The notes below the pieces were generated by a model, which searched no databases, was not told the origin of the DNA, and saw nothing but the letters and a program-made list of their open reading frames with translations. Of a DNA stretch of 11,742 nt, positions 6,495 to 11,742 are shown piece after piece. The position numbers and the translations under genes were made by a program. This DNA comes from an uncultured Pseudomonas sp. GTDB lineage: Bacteria > Pseudomonadota > Gammaproteobacteria > Pseudomonadales > Pseudomonadaceae. The stretch covers positions 1 to 11,742 of the forward strand of contig CAMPJN010000089.1 of NCBI GenBank assembly GCA_946886875.1, read 5' to 3'. The number at the start of each line of letters is the position of its first letter. Position 1 is the stretch's first letter.

Positions 6495-7160
6495 TCAGTG
6501 TTTTTTGCCCCAGAGCTTTTCCAGCCGCGCATCGCGGCCGCAGCCGTTGCGGTAGTAGGTGTAGCGTAGCGGGTTTCGTTGGTAGTAGTCCTGGTGGTAA
6601 TCCTCCGCCGGGTAAAAGGTGGTCATCGGCAATAGCTCGGTGACGATGTCCTGTTTGAAACGGCCGGAGGCTTGTAGTGCGGCTTTCGAGGCTTCTGCCA
6701 GGGCCTGTTCCTCGGCATTGGCGTAGAAAATCGCGCTGCGGTATTGCGAGCCGCGGTCGCAGAACTGGGCGTTGGCGGTGATGGGGTCGATGGTGGGCCA
6801 GTAGGCTTCCAGCAATTTGGCGTAGCTGGTTTTGCTGGCGTCATAGCGCACTTGCACCGCTTCGATATGGCCGGTCGTGCCGGCCGACACTTGCTCGTAG
6901 GTGGGATTGTCGACGTTGCCGCCGATATAGCCGGAGATGGTTTCGACCACGCCGGGCACTTTGTCGAAGTCCGACTCGGTGCACCAGAAGCAGCCGCCGG
7001 CGAATACCGCGACGGCGGTGTTCGTCGGCATCTCACTAGCGCTGGTATTGGCCGAGGTTTTCGGCGCTTGCGCCGAGCTTTGTCCGCAGGCGACCAATAG
7101 CGAGCCGAGTAGCAGTGTGGCGGCGATAGCCGGTGCACGGGTGAAGGATGGCATGCGCAT
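6495..7160 (-). CDS. msrA: Peptide methionine sulfoxide reductase MsrA, lipoprotein form
   Basis: This 221-residue enzyme reduces the S-epimer of methionine sulfoxide in damaged proteins. Residues 1-24 form a lipoprotein signal with lipobox LLVAC, the lipidated cysteine being C25. The enzyme is therefore predicted to be membrane-anchored and periplasmic, unlike the common cytosolic MsrA. The catalytic motif GGCFWC (C57, C60) with E62, the block SGYIGG, and FCDRGSQYRSAIF are all present. C207 near the C-terminus (NGCGRD) is a likely resolving cysteine. ATG 7160 is preferred because GAGGAG lies six bases upstream; a TTG at 7166 would abut that site. The gene starts two bases after the msrB stop, so the two are one operon. 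Confidence 0.96.
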   Translation of the reverse strand: MRMPSFTRAPAIAATLLLGSLLVACGQSSAQAPKTSANTSASEMPTNTAVAVFAGGCFWCTESDFDKVPGVVETISGYIGGNVDNPTYEQVSAGTTGHIEAVQVRYDASKTSYAKLLEAYWPTIDPITANAQFCDRGSQYRSAIFYANAEEQALAEASKAALQASGRFKQDIVTELLPMTTFYPAEDYHQDYYQRNPLRYTYYRNGCGRDARLEKLWGKKH

Positions 7161-7162
7161 GT

Positions 7163-7687
7163 TCAACTCCTCAGTTCCGGCAGGCTTTCGCCCTTGACGA
7201 TAAAGCGCAGCGCTACACCGTTATTGCACCAGCGTTCGCCGCGCGGTTTCGGGCCGTCGTCGAACACATGGCCCTGGTGTCCGCCGCAACGGGCGCAGTG
7301 GTATTCGGTTCGCGGGAAGAACAGTTTGCGGTCGCTTTTTAGGCCGACATGGCCTTCTATCGGCTGGGTAAAGCTTGGCCAGCCGGTGCCGCTTTCGTAC
7401 TTGTGTTGGCTGTCGAACAGCGGCAGGTAGCAGGCCGCGCAGATGTAAGTGCCGCTGCGTTTTTCCTGATTCAAGGGGCTGCTGCCCGCGCGCTCGGTGT
7501 CCTCTTCGAACAGCACCGCATAGGCCTCGGGCGACAGCAGTTCACGCCAGGCGCTGTGCGGTTTGTCCAGCGGGGTAACCTTGGTCACGTTGGCGATGGC
7601 CGCGGCGAGGCTCAAGGGCGAGTAGCCGCCGAGCAAGGGCAGGGTGGGCAGCAGGGCCAGGCCCTGGATAAAGGTGCGTCGTTTCAT
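7163..7687 (-). CDS. msrB: Peptide methionine-(R)-S-oxide reductase MsrB, Tat-type export signal
   Basis: This 174-residue enzyme reduces the R-epimer of methionine sulfoxide. The N-terminus MKRRTFIQG followed by a hydrophobic run to about residue 30 fits a twin-arginine signal. The MsrB domain (about 46-166) has the zinc cysteines C83/C86 (CAAC) and C131/C134 (CARC), the substrate block SGTGWPSF, the motif GHVFDDGP and the catalytic C154 in RWCNNGVALRF. Most family members read RYC-I/V-N-S here, so the NG pair is a small variant. The ribosome site before the ATG at 7687 is weak. Its last codons contain the ribosome site of msrA. Together the two enzymes would form a periplasmic repair pair comparable to the fused PilB/MsrAB of Neisseria, here as separate genes. 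Confidence 0.95.
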   Translation of the reverse strand: MKRRTFIQGLALLPTLPLLGGYSPLSLAAAIANVTKVTPLDKPHSAWRELLSPEAYAVLFEEDTERAGSSPLNQEKRSGTYICAACYLPLFDSQHKYESGTGWPSFTQPIEGHVGLKSDRKLFFPRTEYHCARCGGHQGHVFDDGPKPRGERWCNNGVALRFIVKGESLPELRS

Positions 7688-7780
7688 GGCGAAGTCCCAG
7701 GAGGGGGAATGTGCTGAATAGACTGGGCCGCTGCCGATTTGTTACAGGGGCTCGGCGCCGCGATTGCCAGGGCTTGCAGT

Positions 7781-7796
7781 CTCAGCGTTGGCTGAG
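7781..7796 (-). other. Perfect 6-bp hairpin over the diguanylate cyclase stop codon
   Basis: CTCAGC (7791-7796 read on the minus strand) pairs with GCTGAG (7781-7786) across a four-base loop. It includes the stop codon and has no following T-run. It may attenuate transcription or protect the transcript end, but it is not a clear terminator. Confidence 0.3.
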
Positions 7797-8834
7797 CGAC
7801 AGCGCCGCGGCACTGGGTTGTACGGAATCGTCGGCGACGGTGCAGTTGCGGCCCGCGCCTTTGGCGCGATAGAGGCGTTGGTCGGCCCGTTGCAGCCAGC
7901 TTTCCCAATTTTCACCGCTGCGCAGTATGGCCCCGCCGATCGACATGGTCACCGGCCCGCCTGGGCCGCGTAGGTGCTGCGCGACCTGGCTGTGCAGCTG
8001 TTTGGCTGCCGCCAACAGGCCGATCCTGTCGGTGTTGGGCAGGAGCATCAGGAACTCTTCGCCGCCGAAGCGGAACAGTCGATCTTCCTTGCGCGAGGAT
8101 TTTTTCACCAGATCGACGAACGCCCTCAACACCTGATCGCCAGCCTGGTGGCCGAAGTTGTCGTTGATCAGCTTGAAGTGATCCAGGTCCATCACCAGGA
8201 TCGCGAAGTTATTGCCATGGCGGCGATGCATGGCCACGGCGATTCTCAGTTCTTCGTTCATCGCCCGGCGATTGCGCGCGCCGGTCAGTGGGTCCTGGAT
8301 CGCCAGGATCTGCAACTGATCGCGCTGGCTGCGGGTGCGGTAGGCGAAGATAAAGGTCAGCAGGCCGGCCACCGAACTGGTGACCAGAAAGGAGGTCATC
8401 TGGTAGCTGCTCTCGAATACCGAACCCGGTACCAGCAGGGCATGGCTCACCAGGGCCAGCAATACCAGGGCCGTGGCCAGTACCGCCTTGCCGGGGCTGA
8501 CCATAAAGAAATTGAAGAGGATCAGCGGGTACAACCAGAACACCCCATTGACCCCGAGGTTGATCGCCACCAGGGTCGAGCCCACGGTGAACACCGTGGC
8601 CAGGAAGATGCCGGGCTTTTCCGTATCGCCGCTGCGCCAGGCGTAGATCACCGCGATCAGGGTCGAAATCACGATTACGCAGTCGGCCGCGCCAACCAGA
8701 TAATTACCTTCCAGTAGCCGATAAATTGCGTAGGGGGAAATGCCGAGCACACCGATCAGCCCCATCAAGGTAATGATGGATAACTGGAAATCATTGCGCA
8801 GGCGCATAAGCATGCGCCGGATCAGCATCGCCAT
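7782..8834 (-). CDS. Integral-membrane diguanylate cyclase (GGDEF domain)
   Basis: This 350-residue protein makes cyclic di-GMP from two GTP. The N-terminal half has about six hydrophobic segments between residues 18 and 166, so it is an embedded sensor rather than a periplasmic domain; I do not recognise a named sensor family. The GGDEF domain (about 175-335) is intact: metal-binding D216 in MDLDHF, the substrate block KLINDNFGH, the active-site loop GGEEF (257-261) and the inhibitory I-site RKED (248-251) five residues before it. An active, product-inhibited enzyme is expected. ATG 8834 is used; nearby in-frame ATGs at 8828 and 8813 are possible because no strong ribosome site is visible. 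The gene is transcribed toward msrB, with 94 bp between. Confidence 0.95.
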   Translation of the reverse strand: MAMLIRRMLMRLRNDFQLSIITLMGLIGVLGISPYAIYRLLEGNYLVGAADCVIVISTLIAVIYAWRSGDTEKPGIFLATVFTVGSTLVAINLGVNGVFWLYPLILFNFFMVSPGKAVLATALVLLALVSHALLVPGSVFESSYQMTSFLVTSSVAGLLTFIFAYRTRSQRDQLQILAIQDPLTGARNRRAMNEELRIAVAMHRRHGNNFAILVMDLDHFKLINDNFGHQAGDQVLRAFVDLVKKSSRKEDRLFRFGGEEFLMLLPNTDRIGLLAAAKQLHSQVAQHLRGPGGPVTMSIGGAILRSGENWESWLQRADQRLYRAKGAGRNCTVADDSVQPSAAALSLSQR

Positions 8835-8989
8835 AATGGATTCTGGTAGTTGTTATGGGCTTAAGGATGCCGAGCTTTGTTGAAGCCTGGCAAGGGCAAA
8901 AGTTGAGCAAAGTGCCAGTATTTGTGCCAAACAGCCGGTGAAGTGCTGGTTACTGACAAGCAGTCGCAATAACGCCGCTCTCGGCTCGT

Positions 8990-9031
8990 ATCCGGATTTA
9001 CAGGGGGCATGCAGTCCGGTAAATCTTGGAT
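8990..9031. repeat. Inverted repeat, first hairpin of the array
   Basis: GATTTAC (8995-9001) pairs with GTAAATC (9019-9025), and the outer ATCC (8990-8993) pairs with GGAT (9028-9031) across a small bulge. The combined stem is 11 bp. Confidence 0.5.
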
Positions 9032-9060
9032 AAGCGCAGCGCCATCTTGGCTGGCGTGAT

Positions 9061-9176
9061 CCCGGATTGCGCCAAGGCTTATTCGGGCTACGAGATGCGC
9101 TTTTGTAGGGTGGACATAGCGAAGCTTTGTCCACCGCTGGCTGCCCAATGGCGGACAAGCCTTTGGCATGCCCGCC
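9061..9176. repeat. Cluster of three 27-base REP-like palindromes
   Basis: Three hairpin units, each spanning 27 bases, follow one another at 9061-9087 (CCCGGAT...ATTCGGG), 9109-9135 (GGTGGACA...TGTCCACC, perfect 8-bp stem) and 9150-9176 (GGCGG-CA-GCC with matching right arm, two mismatches). The second and third share the consensus GG(T/C)GGACA. A further 5-bp stem, CGCCA/TGGCG, lies just before them (9040-9056). The form and place between genes match repetitive extragenic palindromes of Pseudomonas. Genome copy number cannot be judged from this window. Confidence 0.7.
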
Positions 9177-9238
9177 CTGCGACGCCGAGGTGCGCAGGAG
9201 ATAGGATTTACCGACGCGCCAATAGGAGCAGGCGCCGG

Positions 9239-9892
9239 CTAACGCCAGCTGAGAATCGGCCAGCCGGCCTGTTCGGCATGTCGGCGCAGCACCGGGTCGG
9301 GGTTGACGGCGTAGGGTTTGCTGACCAGTTGCAGCAGCGGCAGGTCGTTGCGCGAGTCGGAGTAGAAGTAGGCGCCGTCCAGGCTTTCGCCTTGTTCTTC
9401 GAGCCAGGCCTGCAGGCGCGTGACCTTGCCTTCGCGATAGGTCAGCACACCTTGGGTACGGCCGCTGTAGGCGCCGTGTTGCTCTTCGATATCGATGGCA
9501 AGTACATCCTCGACCTTCAGGCGCGCGGCGATGGCGCTGACCAGAAAGTGCGCCGAGGCGGAGATGATCAGAATGCGGTCGCCGGCCGCGCGGTGGTTGG
9601 CCAGGCAGCGGGTGGCATCGCTGTAGAGCAGCGGCTCGATCACATCTTCGACATAGGGCTCGACGACAAAGGCGACTTCCTCGGCGCTGCGCCCGACCAG
9701 GGGTGAGAGGCTGAAGGTCATGTAGTCCTCCATGGCCAGCTTGCCCTCGGCGTAGAGCGCCATCAATTCGTGGTCTTTCTCGAGAAAGCTTTCGCCGTCG
9801 ACCCAGCCGAGCTTGGCCATTTCCTCGCTCCACAGGCTGGCGCAGTCGCCATGAATCAGGGTTTCGTCCAGATCGAAAATTGCCAGGGCCAT
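9239..9892 (-). CDS. HAD-IB family phosphatase co-translated with the ABC transporter
   Basis: This 217-residue cytoplasmic hydrolase belongs to the phosphoserine-phosphatase-like subgroup of the HAD superfamily. Motif I is FDLDETL, with nucleophile D7 and acid/base D9. Motif II is the serine S111 in IISAS, motif III is K156, and motif IV is SDSRNDLP with D179 and D183. The helical cap lies between motifs I and II. The substrate cannot be read from sequence. ATG 9892 overlaps the TGA of the ATPase gene by one base, so the gene is coupled to the transporter and probably acts on what it imports. A TTG codon one position earlier is a less likely start. It is the last gene of the operon. Confidence 0.92.
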   Translation of the reverse strand: MALAIFDLDETLIHGDCASLWSEEMAKLGWVDGESFLEKDHELMALYAEGKLAMEDYMTFSLSPLVGRSAEEVAFVVEPYVEDVIEPLLYSDATRCLANHRAAGDRILIISASAHFLVSAIAARLKVEDVLAIDIEEQHGAYSGRTQGVLTYREGKVTRLQAWLEEQGESLDGAYFYSDSRNDLPLLQLVSKPYAVNPDPVLRRHAEQAGWPILSWR

Positions 9893-10881
9893 CAAGCCAC
9901 CTCCCGGATCGCGGCGGCATCGATGCTCAGTGCGATGCGCTGGCCGCTGCCGTGCATGTCGCTCGCCGAGCGGTTCAATACGTCGACCAGCAATTCCACT
10001 CCGCGGGCCTCGACCCGGTAGCGAATGACATTGCCGAGCAGGCTGTGGCTACGAATCTGCCCTTCGATACCGCCTTCGCCGCCGAGGTGGATGGCTTCGG
10101 GGCGGATGGCGATACGGCTGTTTATCGGCCGGTCGAGCAAGCGGCTGGCGGCGTCGGCGTCGAGCAGGTTGTAGTTACCGATAAAGCCGGCGGCGAAGGC
10201 GTCGATAGGTGCGGTATAGAGGGTCTCGGCATCGCCGCTCTGGACGATCTTGCCGGCGTTCATCAGGAAGATCCGATCGGACATTACCAGGGCTTCTTCC
10301 TGGTCATGGGTGACGAAGATGGTGGTCAGGCCGAGGTCTTGCTGGATGCTGCGGATCTGTTCACGCAGGTGCTTGCGAATCCGTGCATCCAGCGCCGACA
10401 GCGGCTCGTCGAGCAGCAGCAAACGCGGGCGGGTGACCAGCGAGCGGGCCAGGGCCACGCGCTGGCACTGGCCGCCGGACAGCTGGTGCGGGTAGCGTGC
10501 GGAAAATTCGCCGAGTTCGACCATGGCCAGGGCTTCGCGCACGCGCTCGGCGCTTTCTTCCTTGGCGACCTTCTGCATGCGCAGGCCGAAGGCGACGTTC
10601 TGTTGCACGGTCATGTTGGGGAACAGTGCGTAGCTCTGGAACACCATACCGATGCCGCGCTTCTGCGGCGCTTGCGGCACCAGGTCTTCGCCATCCAGCA
10701 GAATCTGCCCGCCGCCCACTTCGGTGAGGCCGGCGATGCAGCGCAGCAGCGTGGATTTGCCGCAGCCCGAGGGGCCGAGCAGGGTGACGAACTCGCCCTT
10801 GCCGATCTCGCAGTTGATGTCGCTGAAGATCGGGGTGGTGCCGTAGCTTTTGTGCAGGCCGCGGATGCTCAGATAGCTCAT
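9892..10881 (-). CDS. ABC transporter ATP-binding subunit (polyamine/Fe(III)/aminoethylphosphonate importer type)
   Basis: This is a 329-residue cytoplasmic ATPase that powers an importer. Walker A is GPSGCGKST (36-44), the Q-loop is Q82 in VFQSYALFPNMTV, the signature is LSGGQCQR (134-141), Walker B is LLLLDEP (154-160), the D-loop is SALD and the H-loop is H192 in VTHDQEEA. Residues about 235-329 form a TOBE-like regulatory domain with AIRPEAIHL. The cysteine in the signature, where QQQR or QRQR is usual, is a small deviation. The general type matches PotA, FbpC and PhnT, which cannot be told apart reliably by eye. The ATG at 10881 overlaps the permease stop in an ATGA junction, and the TGA overlaps the phosphatase ATG. 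Confidence 0.95.
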   Translation of the reverse strand: MSYLSIRGLHKSYGTTPIFSDINCEIGKGEFVTLLGPSGCGKSTLLRCIAGLTEVGGGQILLDGEDLVPQAPQKRGIGMVFQSYALFPNMTVQQNVAFGLRMQKVAKEESAERVREALAMVELGEFSARYPHQLSGGQCQRVALARSLVTRPRLLLLDEPLSALDARIRKHLREQIRSIQQDLGLTTIFVTHDQEEALVMSDRIFLMNAGKIVQSGDAETLYTAPIDAFAAGFIGNYNLLDADAASRLLDRPINSRIAIRPEAIHLGGEGGIEGQIRSHSLLGNVIRYRVEARGVELLVDVLNRSASDMHGSGQRIALSIDAAAIREVA

Positions 10882-11675
10882 GACTTGTCCTTGTTCAGGC
10901 GGTTGGCGGCCCAGGTGAAGACCAGCACGAAGAAGAAGTAGGAAATCACCAGGGCGCTGTTGAAGTGGCCGCTGCTGTTTTTCATGTTGTTGAGGTAGAC
11001 CTGCAGCGTCTCGTAACGGGTGCCGACCAGCATGTTGGCGAACACGAACTCGCCGAACAGGAAGCTGAACGAGAGGAACAACGAGACCATCAGGCCCTTG
11101 CGCAGGTTCGGCAGCACTACCAGAAACGCCGCCTTCCAAGTGCTGGCACCGAGCAGGTGGGCGGCGTCCATCAGATCGGGCAGGTTGATCGCCTGCAGGT
11201 TATTGGTGATGGCGCGGTACATAAAGGGCAGGGCGATGGTGAAGTAGCAGCCGATCAGAATCCAGGGCGTGCCGGTCATCGCCAGAGGCCCGGAACCGTA
11301 CAGCTGTAGCAAGCCCACCGAGGACACCACCGGCGGCACGGCGAACGGCAGCAGGATCAGGATGTTCATCAGGCCGTCAAGCTTGGGGAAGTGGTAATGC
11401 ACCACGAACAGCAGCGGCAGAATCAGCAGCACCGACAGCGCCAGGGCGCCGAAACACACCAGCAGCGACTGGCCGAAGGCATTGAGGAAGCGTTGATCGC
11501 CCCACAACTCCAGATACCACTTGAGGGTCAGGCCGTCCGGCAGAATGCTTGCCGACCAACTGGTCGACAGCGAATAGAGCAGGGTGCCGGCCAGCGGTGT
11601 CAGCAAAATCAGGAACAGCAGCCAGACCACCACGCGGTGGTAGAGCGCGGCGGGTGCGCGGTCAGCGAGAGACAT
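10878..11675 (-). CDS. ABC transporter permease (PotC/PhnV-like)
   Basis: This 265-residue inner-membrane permease has about six transmembrane segments, at roughly 14-36, 69-92, 104-125, 138-158, 190-214 and 243-258. The coupling (EAA) loop lies near 168-190, with the usual D-A-A-x-x-L-G-A-S pattern (residues 169-177) that contacts the ATPase. Its length and layout are those of the second permease in PotABCD or PhnSTUV-type importers. A good ribosome site, AAGGAG, lies seven bases before the ATG at 11675. The start overlaps the end of the upstream permease by 14 bases and the stop overlaps the ATPase start by four. The family is secure; the transported compound is not. Confidence 0.95.
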   Translation of the reverse strand: MSLADRAPAALYHRVVVWLLFLILLTPLAGTLLYSLSTSWSASILPDGLTLKWYLELWGDQRFLNAFGQSLLVCFGALALSVLLILPLLFVVHYHFPKLDGLMNILILLPFAVPPVVSSVGLLQLYGSGPLAMTGTPWILIGCYFTIALPFMYRAITNNLQAINLPDLMDAAHLLGASTWKAAFLVVLPNLRKGLMVSLFLSFSFLFGEFVFANMLVGTRYETLQVYLNNMKNSSGHFNSALVISYFFFVLVFTWAANRLNKDKS

Positions 11676-11742
11676 GCTGGCTCCTTTTCAGCAGCAGTTG
11701 ATGGGCCACGGTGATCACCGCCATCAGGCCGACCAGGATCAT
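11662..11742 (-). CDS. ABC transporter permease, C-terminal end (runs off right edge)
   Basis: Only the last 26 codons are in the window. They encode a hydrophobic final membrane segment (ILVGLMAVITVAHQLLL) and a short basic tail ending in HVSR, then TGA at 11664-11662. The frame is open to the window edge. Its position before the complete permease, with overlapping ends, marks it as the first permease (PotB/PhnU-like) of the same operon. The substrate-binding protein is not in the window and presumably lies further right. Confidence 0.8.
   Translation of the reverse strand: MILVGLMAVITVAHQLLLKRSQHVSR

Larger units (their letters stand above)
8835..9238. other. Intergenic region with hairpin repeats
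   Basis: About 400 bp lie between the phosphatase gene and the diguanylate cyclase gene. The part nearer the phosphatase (8990-9176) is filled with hairpins, described separately. The part from 8835 to 8989 should contain the cyclase promoter. A near-repeat TGGCAC(A/T) pair there recalls a sigma-54 -24 element but lacks a proper -12 GC. No T-rich intrinsic terminator for the ABC operon is seen; the hairpins may serve that role. Confidence 0.5.

Noticed and set aside
7974..8717. 247-codon plus-strand ORF opposite the diguanylate cyclase
   Set aside because: It is a shadow of the GGDEF gene, rich in Q, H and G, with no domain pattern.
8910..8935. Sigma-54-like TGGCAC elements before the diguanylate cyclase
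   Set aside because: The -12 position reads CTGG rather than TTGC, so the match is incomplete.
8853..9920. 355-codon minus-strand ORF overlapping the phosphatase gene
   Set aside because: It is Arg/Pro/Ala-rich frame-shadow composition; the HAD motifs are in the other frame, and its tail runs through the hairpin repeats.
9880..10941. 353-codon plus-strand ORF opposite the ABC ATPase
   Set aside because: It is antisense to a gene with every ABC motif intact and shows no family resemblance.
10882..11139. N-terminal extension of the ATPase frame up to position 11139
   Set aside because: The extension is inside the permease gene in another frame. ATPase homology begins at the ATG at 10881, which has the usual ATGA overlap.
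1..11742. CRISPR arrays, tRNA/rRNA genes, insertion sequences, integron sites
   Set aside because: No regularly spaced repeats of CRISPR size, no tRNA-like cloverleaf, no transposase or integrase motifs, and no attC-type sites were seen on either strand.

Overview
The window looks like a chromosomal segment of a Pseudomonas-type gammaproteobacterium. The evidence is GC-rich coding sequence over most of its length, Pseudomonas-like gene families, and extragenic palindromes whose stems match GGTGGACA/TGTCCACC. I could not run a search, so the genus is an inference. No mobile element, CRISPR array, tRNA or rRNA gene was found.

Left part (1-1619). Two minus-strand genes: a small protein resembling only the N-terminus of the cellulose-synthesis regulator BcsE, and a membrane-anchored sensor protein that runs off the left edge. 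To their right is about 770 bp of lower-GC DNA with no convincing gene, only fragments of possible degraded reading frames.

Plus-strand signalling and carbonic anhydrase block (1620-4420). An OmpR/PhoB-family response regulator and a HAMP-type histidine kinase overlap by 11 bp. They are followed by an exported alpha-class carbonic anhydrase with all catalytic residues, then a good intrinsic terminator. Just before the carbonic anhydrase, over the kinase stop codon, is a three-copy TTAACG array containing CTTAAC-N5-CTTAAC. This has the form of a PmrA/QseB-family box and sits 11 bp upstream of a possible -10 element. The two-component system therefore probably controls the carbonic anhydrase. 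I consider this the most interesting feature of the window.

Middle part (4421-8834). A minus-strand exported thermonuclease-family protein, a possible 41-48-residue membrane peptide, and a small secreted protein of unknown function come first. Next, on the minus strand, are an ABA4-like (DUF4281-type) membrane protein and the pair msrB-msrA, both with export signals (Tat-like for MsrB, lipoprotein for MsrA), which implies a periplasmic methionine sulfoxide repair pair. An integral-membrane diguanylate cyclase with intact GGEEF and I-site motifs completes the block.

Right part (8835-11742). After an intergenic region with a row of hairpin repeats comes a tightly coupled minus-strand operon: end of a permease, a second permease, an ABC ATPase and a HAD-IB phosphatase. 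Each junction overlaps by 1 to 14 bases. The transporter belongs to the broad spermidine/putrescine, Fe(III) and 2-aminoethylphosphonate importer group. The co-translated phosphatase hints at a phosphorylated substrate.
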